Assembly (NCBI RefSeq): GCF_003258705.1
Contig: NZ_CP029480.1
Location: forward strand, 1,860,001-1,924,000
Direction: 5' to 3'
DNA length: 64,000 nucleotides
Source: Arcticibacterium luteifluviistationis
GTDB lineage: Bacteria; Bacteroidota; Bacteroidia; Cytophagales; Spirosomataceae
The first letter of the stretch is position 1; each line of letters opens with the position of its first letter. Below the pieces are notes generated by a model. That model was not told the DNA's origin. It did no database searches and saw only the letters and a program-made list of their open reading frames with translations. The translations under genes and the position numbers were made by a program. Of the stretch, positions 16,142 through 25,273 are shown piece after piece.

Positions 16142-17587
16142 ATGAGAAAAGATTTAGAGCTGCTAGAAGAAGTTACTGGCACCGATTATAAATACGGTTT
16201 TTACACAGATATAGAAGCTGACGAGGCTCCTCCAGGTTTGGATGAGAGTATTGTACGTTTTATATCGGCTAAAAAGAAAGAGCCAGAATGGATGCTTGAT
16301 TGGCGACTAAAGGCTTTTAAAATATGGCAAGGAATGACGGAGCCAGAATGGGCAAATGTCACTTACACCAAGCCAGACTTTCAAGCTATAAAGTATTACT
16401 CTGCTCCAAAGCAAGTAAAAACGCTCGATAGTATGGACGAAGTAGATCCTGAGTTAAGAAAGACTTTTGAGAGACTTGGGATTTCTTTAAATGAACAAAA
16501 AAGGCTTTCTGGTGTAGCAGTTGATGCAGTTATTGATTCGGTTTCTGTAGCTACTACTTTCAAAAAGGAATTAGGCGAGAAAGGAATTATTTTCTGTTCT
16601 ATGTCTGAGGCTATTGAAAATCACCCAGATTTAGTGAAGAAGTACATGGGCTCTGTGGTCCCTGTTAAAGATAATTTTTATGCAGCTTTAAATGCAGCTG
16701 TATTTTCTGATGGTTCTTTCTGTTATATTCCTAAAGGAGTAAGATGCCCAATGGAGCTTTCTACTTACTTTAGAATTAATGCGGCAGGTACAGGCCAGTT
16801 TGAACGTACTTTGATAGTGGCTGACGACGATTCTTATGTAAGTTACCTAGAAGGTTGTACTGCACCGCAGAGAGATGAAAATCAATTACACGCAGCTGTG
16901 GTTGAAATTTATACTGGAGAAAACGCTGAAGTAAAATATTCAACTGTTCAAAACTGGTATCCAGGAGATAAGAACGGTCTAGGAGGAGTGTTCAACTTCG
17001 TTACAAAAAGAGGTTTATGCTTCGGTAAGAATTCTAAAATTTCTTGGACACAAGTAGAAACAGGTTCTGCCATTACTTGGAAATATCCTTCAGTTATTTT
17101 GAAAGGTGATAATTCTATCGGTGAATTTTATTCTGTTGCGGTAACTAATAACTATCAACAAGCAGATACGGGTACCAAAATGATTCACTTAGGTAAGAAC
17201 ACTAAGAGTAGAATTGTTTCAAAAGGTATTTCTGCTGGTAAAAGCCAAAACTCTTATAGAGGTTTGGTTGACATCTCAAAAAGGGCTGAAAATTCTAGAA
17301 ACTATTCTCAGTGTGATTCTATGCTTTTGGGAGACCAATGCGGAGCTCATACATTCCCATATATTGAAGTGAATAACTCTACGGCTTCTGTGGAGCATGA
17401 GGCTACTACTTCTAAAATTGGTGAAGACCAGTTGTTTTATTGTAACCAACGTGGAATTGATACTGAGGCGGCAGTTGCCTTAATTGTTAACGGTTATGCC
17501 AAAGAGGTTTTGAAACAATTACCAATGGAATTTGCTGTAGAAGCTCAAAAACTTCTTGAGATTTCCTTAGAAGGCTCAGTAGGTTAA
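16142..17587 (+). CDS. sufB: Fe-S cluster assembly protein SufB
   Basis: Scaffold subunit of the SufBCD complex, which builds and transfers Fe-S clusters. Recognised by [24 protein letters not shown] at the N-terminus, the beta-helix core (YISYLEG-type [14 protein letters not shown]), and the C-terminal [20 protein letters not shown] containing the conserved Cys region, followed by the [16 protein letters not shown] motif. The longest frame begins with TTG at 16112, but the family N-terminus and the promoter position favour ATG 16142 (481 residues). Unusually, sufC, sufD and sufS do not follow: a terminator and an unrelated DUF5694 gene come next. Confidence 0.95.
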   Translation: MRKDLELLEEVTGTDYKYGFYTDIEADEAPPGLDESIVRFISAKKKEPEWMLDWRLKAFKIWQGMTEPEWANVTYTKPDFQAIKYYSAPKQVKTLDSMDEVDPELRKTFERLGISLNEQKRLSGVAVDAVIDSVSVATTFKKELGEKGIIFCSMSEAIENHPDLVKKYMGSVVPVKDNFYAALNAAVFSDGSFCYIPKGVRCPMELSTYFRINAAGTGQFERTLIVADDDSYVSYLEGCTAPQRDENQLHAAVVEIYTGENAEVKYSTVQNWYPGDKNGLGGVFNFVTKRGLCFGKNSKISWTQVETGSAITWKYPSVILKGDNSIGEFYSVAVTNNYQQADTGTKMIHLGKNTKSRIVSKGISAGKSQNSYRGLVDISKRAENSRNYSQCDSMLLGDQCGAHTFPYIEVNNSTASVEHEATTSKIGEDQLFYCNQRGIDTEAAVALIVNGYAKEVLKQLPMEFAVEAQKLLEISLEGSVG

Positions 17588-17615
17588 TGTGTAAACTGAA
17601 ATTTTATTAATATTA

Positions 17616-17645
17616 AAAAAGCTGTCGTAAAGACGGCTTTTTTAC
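17616..17645 (+). terminator. Rho-independent terminator after sufB
   Basis: A-run, stem GCTGTC / GACGGC (one G-U pair) with a GTAAA-type loop, then seven T-rich bases. Confidence 0.75.
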
Positions 17646-17659
17646 TTTAATTAGAAGCT

Positions 17660-18505
17660 ATGATTAGAGTGCTCACATTTTGTTTAATGCTTATTCCTTG
17701 CTTTGTTAATGGGCAAGGTCATAATAAAATCGAGGCTCTAGTACTGGGTACTTTTCATTTTGGTGAAACACCAGATTTTCGTTCGAGTAACTACGACGAC
17801 GTTTTAAAGCCTAAAAGGCAAAGAGAAATAATGCAAGTGGTGAAGAAACTTGCAGCTTATAAACCAGATAAAATCTTTGTAGAAAATACGCCTGAGGCAC
17901 AGGCCTTTTGGAACAATGTTTATAGAGAATACCATCAAAGAATTCTTCCTAGCAGTAAGACAGTCCTTCAAAATGAGATTTTTCAAATTGGAATTCGAAC
18001 AGCTAGTCTTTTAAAACTCCCTTCAGGAGTTATTTGTATCAACTATATGAACGACGCTCAGAAAAAAGCGAGTTCGGTTGAAAAAAAATGGCTAGACTTT
18101 ACGGAAGAGGTTAATAATAAGAAACCTGATTTCAATTCTTTCTTCAAATCGAACTCATTGGCCTCTACTAATTTTAAAAATTATTTGGAGGAGCATGAAA
18201 GCTGGAAAAACTTGCGTTTGAAAGACCATTTGGTGAAAATGAATGAAGAGGAGAGTCTGAGAAACCTTCAATATTTCAATGTTCTGGCGTGGATGGATAA
18301 TAACACAAATGGGGTAGGAGCTGAACTTGCCTCTATGGAATATTTTAGAAACCTTAAGATTGTCCAAAACTTATATAAGAAGCTTGACAATGGCGATGAT
18401 AGAATACTAATAATTTTTGGAGCAGCTCATGCCCAAATCCTATCCGATATCCTAAAGAGTCATCCTGTCTTTACTTTAGTACCAGTTTCGGAGGTTTTGA
18501 AGTAG
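17660..18505 (+). CDS. DUF5694 family secreted protein
   Basis: A 281-residue protein with a signal peptide (about 1-19, FVNGQ). The motif VLGTFHFGETPDF near the N-terminus (LGT-x-HF), PDKIFVENTPE, and the C-terminal IFGAAHAQILSDIL place it in the DUF5694 / TraB-like group, whose conserved GTxH and Glu residues resemble those of TIKI/PrgY metalloprotease-like proteins. Any enzyme activity is inferred from that resemblance. It is a single gene between the sufB terminator and a convergent SirB1-like gene whose stop is only a few bases away. Confidence 0.78.
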   Translation: MIRVLTFCLMLIPCFVNGQGHNKIEALVLGTFHFGETPDFRSSNYDDVLKPKRQREIMQVVKKLAAYKPDKIFVENTPEAQAFWNNVYREYHQRILPSSKTVLQNEIFQIGIRTASLLKLPSGVICINYMNDAQKKASSVEKKWLDFTEEVNNKKPDFNSFFKSNSLASTNFKNYLEEHESWKNLRLKDHLVKMNEEESLRNLQYFNVLAWMDNNTNGVGAELASMEYFRNLKIVQNLYKKLDNGDDRILIIFGAAHAQILSDILKSHPVFTLVPVSEVLK

Positions 18506-18507
18506 GC

Positions 18508-19344
18508 TTAGCCTAAAAGCCTATCATAAACGAATTTGATTTCTTCCACTTTAGCAGTTTCCGAGTTTTTCTTAAATGATACCATCAAATTAAGAAGTGA
18601 CCTACGCACTATCTCTAAATTGGAACAAGGCTCGTAAAACATATCTTGCTCTTCTATTTTCATTTGTTTTAAGTATGTACCAATATCTTTCTTGCTGAAA
18701 ATAAGTCCTTTATTGAAGACATTGATGTAAAACTGAATCTGAGAAGATTTATAAGTTAGTATAAAAAGGCTAGGTAGATTCACTCCAAAAATAGGCAATC
18801 CAAGACGCTGAGCTACCAAAAGGTAAATAACACAGAGTGAAATAGGGTTCCCTTTTTTAGTCTCTAAAACCTGGTTTATTAGTGAATTAGCAGGTGAATG
18901 GAAATTTTTGGTGTTGGCCGCGAATTTATATTTGTCAAAGAAAATGTTATTTAAAATCTTGATAGCATCTTGTGGATGTATTTCATCTCTTAGCTGAAGC
19001 CAAGCTTCAAAGTAAATTTGGTTTATCTCCATTTTTAAAGTGTCAAACTCTAAATCTGGATACTGATATCTTGCCACTAACCACATTCCCTCTAAAAGGT
19101 CATGTTGCCTTTCGGTTTTCCACTCAATAAGTTTAGATGTAAAAGTATCATATTGAAGGTCATGGATAAGGTCTTCAATTTTTTTCTGGATTGAAGTATC
19201 TAAGGCGTTTGTTTCCCAATGATTTTCGAGATAGGGAATGATATCATCACCTAAATTTCTAATTTCTTGTTCTACATGAGATAAAACCTCTTCATCAGTG
19301 TCTTCCAGTAGAGAAACAAGTGCTTTTATTTCATTTTCGGACAT
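18508..19344 (-). CDS. Transglutaminase-like SirB1 family protein
   Basis: A 278-residue cytoplasmic protein. An N-terminal helical region (about 1-60) resembling HEAT-type repeats precedes the SirB1/transglutaminase-like domain (about 80-260), recognised by NSLINQVLETKKGNPISLCVI-type sequence and LGLPIFGVNLPSLFIL. The histidine usual in the P-GH-F motif of SirB1 proteins is replaced (PSLF), so catalysis is doubtful. The C-terminal RRSLLNLMVSF is typical. Function of the family is not settled. Convergent with the DUF5694 gene (2-base gap) and divergent from galE. Confidence 0.75.
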   Translation of the reverse strand: MSENEIKALVSLLEDTDEEVLSHVEQEIRNLGDDIIPYLENHWETNALDTSIQKKIEDLIHDLQYDTFTSKLIEWKTERQHDLLEGMWLVARYQYPDLEFDTLKMEINQIYFEAWLQLRDEIHPQDAIKILNNIFFDKYKFAANTKNFHSPANSLINQVLETKKGNPISLCVIYLLVAQRLGLPIFGVNLPSLFILTYKSSQIQFYINVFNKGLIFSKKDIGTYLKQMKIEEQDMFYEPCSNLEIVRRSLLNLMVSFKKNSETAKVEEIKFVYDRLLG

Positions 19345-19413
19345 AAGCTCGTAGTTATATATTGAAATTTAGTAAGTCTTCAGAAAACAACAAACTTAAA
19401 TTCAAAACTTTCC

Positions 19414-19421
19414 TATTTTTG
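19414..19421 (+). promoter_or_regulatory. Candidate -7 box for galE-rfbB-rfbA
   Basis: TATTTTTG, a perfect TAnnTTTG match ending 15 bases before the galE ATG. No clear -33 TTG. The predicted 5-prime leader would be under 10 bases. Confidence 0.4.
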
Positions 19422-19436
19422 TCAAAACGTTTTTAT

Positions 19437-20453
19437 ATGAATATACTAGTAACTGGAGGGGCCGGATTTATTGGGTCACATACTGTGGTAGAATTGGTTG
19501 CCGCAGGTCATAAACCTATAATTATTGATGATTTCAGTAATTCAGATAAATCGGTTTTGACTGGTTTGAGAAACATATTGGGATATGATGTTGATTTTGT
19601 GGAGGGAGATTGCAACGATGAAAGCGTTTTAAATAAGGTATTCACAGATTTTAGTATTGACGGAGTTATACATTTTGCTGCCGCCAAAGCAGTGGGAGAG
19701 TCTGTAAAGCTACCGCTCAAATACTATGAAATGAATGTGGGTTCTTTGATTACATTAATCAAAGTGATGGAGGCTCAGAAAGTTTCAAAGCTTGTTTTTT
19801 CATCGTCTTGTACGGTATATGGAGAACCCGATATAGTTCCTGTAACTGAAGAAACACCGAGAAAACCTGCTAATTCTCCTTATGGTAATACAAAGACTAT
19901 TGGAGAGGATATACTGAGAGACTCGGTTATTTCTGGTGGGAATTTTCAATTTGTAGCTTTAAGATACTTTAATCCAGTAGGAGCACATGAGTCTGCTGAA
20001 ATAGGTGAATTGCCTAATGGAGTTCCTAGCAACTTGGTGCCGTACATAACGCAGGCAGCCATAGGTTTAAGAGATAGTTTAACTATTTTTGGAGATGACT
20101 ATGATACTGCTGATGGAACTAACATAAGAGACTTTATCCATGTAGTAGATTTGGCTAAGGCTCACGTTACGGCATTTGAGTATCTTAATAAAGCACCTGA
20201 AAACTTTTACGATGTATTTAATGTAGGTTCAGGGCAGGGTAACTCTGTTTTAGAGCTAGTTAAAACTTTTGAAAAGGTGAATGACTTAAAGTTAAACTAT
20301 AGTATAGGAAATAGGAGAGACGGTGACACCGTTAAAATTTATGGCGATGTAACTAAAGCCAATAAAATATTAAATTGGAAAACTGAAAAAACACTAGAAG
20401 ATGCATTGAAAGATGCATGGAGGTGGGAGTGCAAACTAGCAAAACAAAAATGA
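19437..20453 (+). CDS. galE: UDP-glucose 4-epimerase
   Basis: Interconverts UDP-glucose and UDP-galactose using bound NAD. Short-chain dehydrogenase fold: NAD motif TGGAGFIGS (6-14), catalytic Ser/Tyr/Lys in SSSCTVYG and YGNTK, and the GalE-type RYFNPVGAHESAEIGE and GTNIRDFIHVVDLA. The open frame starts 25 codons earlier but the family begins at this ATG (338 residues). Its stop overlaps the rfbB start (ATGA), so the two are co-translated; together with rfbA they form a sugar-nucleotide operon for surface polysaccharide. Confidence 0.94.
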   Translation: MNILVTGGAGFIGSHTVVELVAAGHKPIIIDDFSNSDKSVLTGLRNILGYDVDFVEGDCNDESVLNKVFTDFSIDGVIHFAAAKAVGESVKLPLKYYEMNVGSLITLIKVMEAQKVSKLVFSSSCTVYGEPDIVPVTEETPRKPANSPYGNTKTIGEDILRDSVISGGNFQFVALRYFNPVGAHESAEIGELPNGVPSNLVPYITQAAIGLRDSLTIFGDDYDTADGTNIRDFIHVVDLAKAHVTAFEYLNKAPENFYDVFNVGSGQGNSVLELVKTFEKVNDLKLNYSIGNRRDGDTVKIYGDVTKANKILNWKTEKTLEDALKDAWRWECKLAKQK

Positions 20454-21502
20454 GTAAAAGTATTTTAATAACAGGTGGTGCCGGTTTTATTGGTAGCCAT
20501 GTAGTAAGACTTTTCGTTAACAAATATCCAGATTACACCATTGTCAATTTAGACGAATTGACTTACGCAGGTAATTTAGAAAACCTAAGTGATCTTCAGG
20601 ATGCTCCAAATTATATTTTCGAAAAAGGAGATATTGTTGATGCCGAGCAAATGGAAGCTCTCTTTTCAAAGTATAACTTTGACGGAGTTATTCATTTAGC
20701 AGCTGAATCGCATGTAGATAGGTCTATTACAGACCCAATGGCTTTTGTGATGACTAATGTTATTGGAACTGTTAACCTCCTTAATACGGCAAAGAAAAGC
20801 TGGGCTGGCAATTTTGAGGACAAGCTATTCTATCATGTTTCTACTGACGAGGTTTATGGTGAACTTCATGACGCAGAAACTTTCTTTTTAGAAGACACAA
20901 GCTACGACCCAAGGTCTCCTTATTCAGCATCAAAAGCAAGTTCAGACCATTTTGTGAGAGCTTACAATAGCACTTACGGTTTACCAATAGTTATATCTAA
21001 TTGTTCTAATAATTACGGGCCAAATCATTTTCCTGAGAAATTGATTCCTTTGATGATAAATAACATCAAAAACAAAAAGCCATTACCTGTTTATGGTAAA
21101 GGTGAAAATGTGAGAGATTGGCTTTACGTTTTAGATCATGCTAGAGCCATTGATATGATTTATCATAGTGGTAAAATAGGAGAGACTTTTAATATAGGTG
21201 GAAATAACGAGTGGACTAACATAGATTTAGTTCACTTATTATGTGATACTATGGATAAGAAATTGGGTCAAGAAGTGGGTAGCTCTAGAGAGTTGATAAC
21301 TTATGTTACCGATAGGGCAGGGCATGATTTGAGGTATGCTATTGATGCCACTAAGCTGATGGAAACCTTAGATTGGGAGCCTTCTGTTACTTTTGAAGAA
21401 GGTCTTGATAAAACGGTAGACTGGTATTTAAATAACTGGGATTGGATTTCTAACATCACTTCTGGCGACTATCAGAAGTATTACGAGAAAATGTATAATT
21501 GA
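20450..21502 (+). CDS. rfbB: dTDP-glucose 4,6-dehydratase
   Basis: Second step of dTDP-rhamnose synthesis, making dTDP-4-keto-6-deoxyglucose. Motifs: ITGGAGFIGSHV (6-17), HLAAESHVDRSI with its characteristic ESHVDRS, STDEVYGEL with the DE pair that distinguishes dehydratases, YSASKASSDHFVRAY with the catalytic Tyr-Lys, and NCSNNYGP. The start is the ATG inside the end of galE; 350 residues is normal. Precedes rfbA by 26 bases. rfbC and rfbD do not follow, so the remainder of the rhamnose pathway is elsewhere or another 6-deoxy sugar is made. Confidence 0.95.
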   Translation: MSKSILITGGAGFIGSHVVRLFVNKYPDYTIVNLDELTYAGNLENLSDLQDAPNYIFEKGDIVDAEQMEALFSKYNFDGVIHLAAESHVDRSITDPMAFVMTNVIGTVNLLNTAKKSWAGNFEDKLFYHVSTDEVYGELHDAETFFLEDTSYDPRSPYSASKASSDHFVRAYNSTYGLPIVISNCSNNYGPNHFPEKLIPLMINNIKNKKPLPVYGKGENVRDWLYVLDHARAIDMIYHSGKIGETFNIGGNNEWTNIDLVHLLCDTMDKKLGQEVGSSRELITYVTDRAGHDLRYAIDATKLMETLDWEPSVTFEEGLDKTVDWYLNNWDWISNITSGDYQKYYEKMYN

Positions 21503-21528
21503 TTCGTCAATAAAAAATAATTGAAATA

Positions 21529-22389
21529 ATGAAGGGAATAATATTAGCAGGAGGGTCTGGGACTCGCTTACATCCGTTGACTTTGGCAGTTAGTAAACAG
21601 TTAATGCCGGTTTATGATAAACCAATGATTTACTATCCGCTATCTATTTTAATGTTATCGGGTATTAAAGAGATTCTGATTATCTCTACGCCACATGATT
21701 TACCTCACTTCGAAAAATTATTAGGGGATGGTTCTCAAATTGGCTGCGAAATTTCTTACGCAGAACAGCCTAGTCCAGATGGCCTTGCTCAGGCATTTAT
21801 TATTGGAGAAGATTTTATAGGTTCTGATAGTGTAGCACTTATTCTTGGCGATAATATCTTTTACGGCTCAGGCTTGAGTAAATTATTGCAATCTTGTGCA
21901 GAACCAGACGGAGGAACCGTTTTTGCCTATAAGGTAAATGATCCAGAAAGATACGGAGTAGTTGAGTTTGATGATGACTTCAAAGCGGTATCTATAGAAG
22001 AAAAACCGGAGGAGCCTAAAAGTAATTATGCTGTGCCTGGTTTATACTTTTATGACAACAGTGTAGTAGAAGTTGCCAAGAATATAAAACCTTCGCCACG
22101 TGGAGAACTAGAGATTACTGATATCAATAGAGTTTACCTAGAAAAGGGGAAACTTAATGTAGGAGTAATGAATAGAGGAACTGCTTGGTTAGATACAGGT
22201 ACGTTTAATTCCTTAATGCAAGCAGGTCAGTTTGTTCAGGTTATTGAAGAACGCCAAGGCGTCAAGATTGGAAGTATAGAAGAGGTAGCTTACCGAATGG
22301 GTTTCATCTCTAAAGAACAATTAGAAGACATTGCCAAGCCGCTCGTAAAGTCGGGTTATGGTCAATACCTTCTAAATATTCTTAAGTAG
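21529..22389 (+). CDS. rfbA: Glucose-1-phosphate thymidylyltransferase
   Basis: Makes dTDP-glucose from dTTP and glucose-1-phosphate, the substrate of RfbB encoded just upstream. Nucleotidyltransferase signature [16 protein letters not shown] (3-18), [21 protein letters not shown] with the metal-binding Asp, [20 protein letters not shown] and [11 protein letters not shown]. Normal length (286). Last gene of the galE-rfbB-rfbA operon; the convergent NTF2-like gene starts its stop codon 8 bases beyond. Confidence 0.96.
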   Translation: MKGIILAGGSGTRLHPLTLAVSKQLMPVYDKPMIYYPLSILMLSGIKEILIISTPHDLPHFEKLLGDGSQIGCEISYAEQPSPDGLAQAFIIGEDFIGSDSVALILGDNIFYGSGLSKLLQSCAEPDGGTVFAYKVNDPERYGVVEFDDDFKAVSIEEKPEEPKSNYAVPGLYFYDNSVVEVAKNIKPSPRGELEITDINRVYLEKGKLNVGVMNRGTAWLDTGTFNSLMQAGQFVQVIEERQGVKIGSIEEVAYRMGFISKEQLEDIAKPLVKSGYGQYLLNILK

Positions 22390-22397
22390 GTTTAATC

Positions 22398-22916
22398 TTA
22401 CCAACCGTCATCTACAGCAGCCTCTACTTTCTTTTTAGGGGCTGTTTTTGTTTTTGGGGCAGATGGAACGCTTGCACTTACTTGGCCTGAAGAGCTTAGG
22501 CTTTCGTCAGATTCAATTCTGGAATAGACACGGCTTACTATTTTCCATTCACCATTGATTTTCAAAAGATTTAAGAGGTCAATGATTTTAGAAGATGGGT
22601 AAACGGTTTCCGTAATAGCTGTTGCAGCTATTCCCGCGTAACTCCAAGACAATACACTCGTTTCTCGTGACATCGTTTTACCAGGAGTGATTTTGGATGC
22701 TAAACTTTCTACAGACATTCCTATGACGGTTCCGTTTCTACCAATAGAGCGTTGAATGGCGTCTGCCACAAAAGCACCTTTAAATTGATTAATGTCACCG
22801 TTGGTTCCACCGTCTAGGTAGTCATTAACAGCTGTTAGAATGCCCTGTTCGTCAGATTGGGCATAGGAAAGAGTAGTGCAAAAGAGGAGTAATAGGGATA
22901 AAATTAGGTTTTTCAT
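22398..22916 (-). CDS. Secreted NTF2-like (lumazine-binding-like) protein
   Basis: A 172-residue exported protein. A signal peptide (about 1-19, ending SYAQ) is followed by an NTF2/SnoaL-like domain (about 22-135): GILTAVNDYLDGGTNGD, a central strand region, and the closing KINGEWKIVSRVYSR typical of putative lumazine-binding family proteins. The C-terminal tail (about 140-172) is rich in Ser, Pro and Lys and ends in DDGW. No catalytic role can be assigned. Convergent with rfbA. Confidence 0.72.
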   Translation of the reverse strand: MKNLILSLLLLFCTTLSYAQSDEQGILTAVNDYLDGGTNGDINQFKGAFVADAIQRSIGRNGTVIGMSVESLASKITPGKTMSRETSVLSWSYAGIAATAITETVYPSSKIIDLLNLLKINGEWKIVSRVYSRIESDESLSSSGQVSASVPSAPKTKTAPKKKVEAAVDDGW

Positions 22917-23011
22917 AGTATTTCTGATTGTGAAATTTATAACGCTTTGTTAAACTTCGATATTTCATTTGGGATTACAGTGACCAATCTTTTTTTTCTC
23001 GTCTAATAGTT

Positions 23012-23019
23012 TATATTTG
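23012..23019 (+). promoter_or_regulatory. Candidate -7 box for the BON-LysM gene
   Basis: TATATTTG, a perfect TAnnTTTG match 36 bases before the ATG. A poly-T stretch lies where the -33 element would be, without a G. Confidence 0.4.
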
Positions 23020-23055
23020 TAATAATTCAAACAATAAATTAAATCAAAGAAAACT

Positions 23056-23502
23056 ATGGGATTAATGTCATTTTTTAAGGGTGTTGGCGAAAAGATTTTT
23101 CCTTCTGCAGAAAAAGAGCCAGAAGTAAAAGCAGCAGCCTTATTGGCCCACGTACAGGGATTAGCCCTGCCATTTAAGAAATTAAGTATTAAAGTAGCCG
23201 AAGATATAGTTACAATTGAAGGTTCAGTAGCTGAGCAGGTGGATGCAGAGAAAATCGCTATTGCGGTTGGAAATGTTGAAGGTGTAGCTTCAGTTAATAA
23301 TCTTTTAGAAGTAGAAGTTCCTAAAGAAGAAGCAAAATTTCATACAGTAGAAAAAGGTGATACTTTAGGTGGAATTGCTAAGACTTTTTACGGTAATGCT
23401 ATGAAGTATCCTGTGATTTTTGAAGCTAATAAGCCAATGCTCTCTAACCCTGATAAAATCTATCCTGGTCAAGTATTGAGAATTCCTGCTTTAGAAGATT
23501 AA
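23056..23502 (+). CDS. kbp: BON and LysM domain protein (Kbp/YgaU-like)
   Basis: A 148-residue protein without a signal peptide. A BON domain (about 25-92; LSIKVAEDIVTIEGSVAEQVD, VEGVASVNNLLEV) is followed by a LysM domain (about 96-146; HTVEKGDTLGGIAKTFYG, IFEANKPMLSNPDKIYPGQ). Size and domain order match E. coli Kbp (YgaU), a cytoplasmic potassium-binding protein; the same function here is inference. Single gene closed by a strong terminator. Confidence 0.85.
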   Translation: MGLMSFFKGVGEKIFPSAEKEPEVKAAALLAHVQGLALPFKKLSIKVAEDIVTIEGSVAEQVDAEKIAIAVGNVEGVASVNNLLEVEVPKEEAKFHTVEKGDTLGGIAKTFYGNAMKYPVIFEANKPMLSNPDKIYPGQVLRIPALED

Positions 23503-23524
23503 TCAAAGAGATTTTGATAAGTTC

Positions 23525-23558
23525 AAGACCGCTTCCATTTGGGAGCGGTCTTTTTTTT
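23525..23558 (+). terminator. Rho-independent terminator after the BON-LysM gene
   Basis: AAGACCGCT(TCC) / (GG)GAGCGGTCTT stem with ATTT loop and eight T. Confidence 0.85.
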
Positions 23559-23619
23559 GCCAAATTGTTAATGAAAATGATGTTTAATATTGAGTAATTA
23601 AAGTCTGATATTTGTACTT

Positions 23620-24138
23620 ATGGATATAAAATTAAGAAGTAAGCTTTCTAAGATAAAAACCTTCGTTTTTGATGTGGATGGTGTTTTTACAGATGGTAGG
23701 TTGATCGTAACTGATTTAGGTGTAGATAGGGTTTTTAATGTTAGAGATGGCTATGCCGTTGCAATGGCAATAAAAGCAGGATATAAAACGGCTGTTATCT
23801 CAGGAGGAAAACAAGATAACATCAAAACACGCTTAGGTGGTCTTGGAATTCATGAGATACATTTGTCGGTGAGTACGGATGGTAAACTTGCCGTTTTTGA
23901 GAACCTTTTAAAAGAATGGAATATTTCTGCAGAAGAGGTACTATATATCGGCGATGATATTCCAGATTTACTTCTTATGAAAAATACTAAGGTTTTTAAA
24001 GCTTGTCCTGCTGACGCAGAACCCGAGGTAAAAGAAGTAGCGGATTATATTTCTCCCGTGAATGGAGGTGCTGGAGTGGTGAGAGATGTTATAAAGCTTG
24101 TCATGAAAGAACAAGACAAATGGATGAAAGTATTTTAA
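23620..24138 (+). CDS. kdsC: 3-deoxy-D-manno-octulosonate 8-phosphate phosphatase (KdsC-type HAD)
   Basis: HAD-superfamily C0 phosphatase that releases KDO for lipopolysaccharide. Motif I is FDVDGVFTDG (17-26), motif II is VISGGK, and motif IV is YIGDDIPDL; there is no cap domain, as expected for tetrameric KdsC. The 172-residue length is typical. Monocistronic, closed by a hairpin. A near-consensus GATATTTG box lies about 10 bases before the ATG. Confidence 0.9.
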   Translation: MDIKLRSKLSKIKTFVFDVDGVFTDGRLIVTDLGVDRVFNVRDGYAVAMAIKAGYKTAVISGGKQDNIKTRLGGLGIHEIHLSVSTDGKLAVFENLLKEWNISAEEVLYIGDDIPDLLLMKNTKVFKACPADAEPEVKEVADYISPVNGGAGVVRDVIKLVMKEQDKWMKVF

Positions 24139-24142
24139 AAAA

Positions 24143-24170
24143 AAAGACGGCCTAAGAGCCGTCTTTTTTT
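24143..24170. terminator. Terminator after kdsC
   Basis: AAGACGGC / GCCGTCTT stem, 6-base loop, A-run before and T-run after. It lies between convergent genes and can serve both strands. Confidence 0.82.
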
Positions 24171-24195
24171 GCTATTAAATAAGTAGAGATGGGTA

Positions 24196-25110
24196 CTATA
24201 AATTCTCAATAGCACCATGAAATTTTCTAGAAACACCGATTGGGTTTGAAAACTTAGCAACATGAACTAAGTATCCAGCTCCATTTCCTTCGGCTTTGTA
24301 TAATGCTTGAGCATTAACGAAATGATTTTTGTCAAGCTCAATGAATTGGCCATATCCATTAACTTCTTTAAGCACATCAGCCGCAGAAATATCTAAGGTC
24401 TTATTTACTGTACCTAAAATGTTTTGGTAAACAAATTCAGACTTATATTTTTCAATATTGACAGAGATTAATTGATTTGGTACTATACTAACTTTATCAT
24501 TTGACCCTGAAAAAACTAAAACAGGAAACGGGTTACTATTAGATGATTCTGGAACGGAATAACTTTGAATTCTCTGATTAGTACTTTCTGCCTTGGTTTG
24601 AAATTTCTTTCTTAGCATGCTTTCTTTAATAAAAGCAATGAAAACTCCGATGACAGAAGCGGCTACCGTGAACTGTAAAAGGAAGACAGGTAAGTTAAAA
24701 TTTGTTAAACCCGTTTGGTTTCCCAAAACCATAACCATTAGTCCAATAAAGAAAGAACGCATGGCGTAAAGTGAAATTTCTTTCATTACTGTCCAGCTAG
24801 AATTTTCAAAATAGCTTTTAAATAGACTTGGGAGTAGGAAATCGGAAATGACTAAACCCATGAACCCTGAAATAGCGGATAAAGCTATTAGGATAGTTTT
24901 GTTTTCGTTGGAGTAGTTATTTATTCCAAATGGCTCTATAAAGTGATATAGGCCATATATAAGACATGCAACTATTCCAGCGTTAATTAAACTCTTGTAA
25001 CTAAGAACGTTTGATTGAAGAGGATTTTTGCTTTGAGCTATGATTCTGTTGATGGTATTACTCACAAACTGTATAACCTGTAGCGGAAAACTTAAAATTG
25101 ACTTTATCAT
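24196..25110 (-). CDS. Membrane-bound LytTR-type DNA-binding protein
   Basis: A 304-residue protein. Four hydrophobic segments (roughly 42-60, 75-95, 112-132 and 140-162) are followed by a basic linker and a C-terminal LytTR-type DNA-binding domain (about 200-300: VSIVPNQLISVNIEKYKSEFVYQ, then LDISAADVLKEV, QFIELDKNHFVNAQALY). It has no receiver domain, so it looks like a one-component regulator tied to the inner membrane, probably sensing through the membrane part. Signal and targets unknown. Convergent with kdsC, divergent from the FKBP gene. Confidence 0.75.
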   Translation of the reverse strand: MIKSILSFPLQVIQFVSNTINRIIAQSKNPLQSNVLSYKSLINAGIVACLIYGLYHFIEPFGINNYSNENKTILIALSAISGFMGLVISDFLLPSLFKSYFENSSWTVMKEISLYAMRSFFIGLMVMVLGNQTGLTNFNLPVFLLQFTVAASVIGVFIAFIKESMLRKKFQTKAESTNQRIQSYSVPESSNSNPFPVLVFSGSNDKVSIVPNQLISVNIEKYKSEFVYQNILGTVNKTLDISAADVLKEVNGYGQFIELDKNHFVNAQALYKAEGNGAGYLVHVAKFSNPIGVSRKFHGAIENL

Positions 25111-25273
25111 AAATATGTGATTGATTAGTAAGTGATTTTCAAAAACTATACCAACTACGTAAAACCGGAGGTAAAAGTATTTTCAGTAGAGCGTAATTTT
25201 TTAGGTATTTATTGTGTTAATTAGTAAGGAATCATTTAGGTTCAAAAATAAAATAAACCAATTTAAAAGTAAA

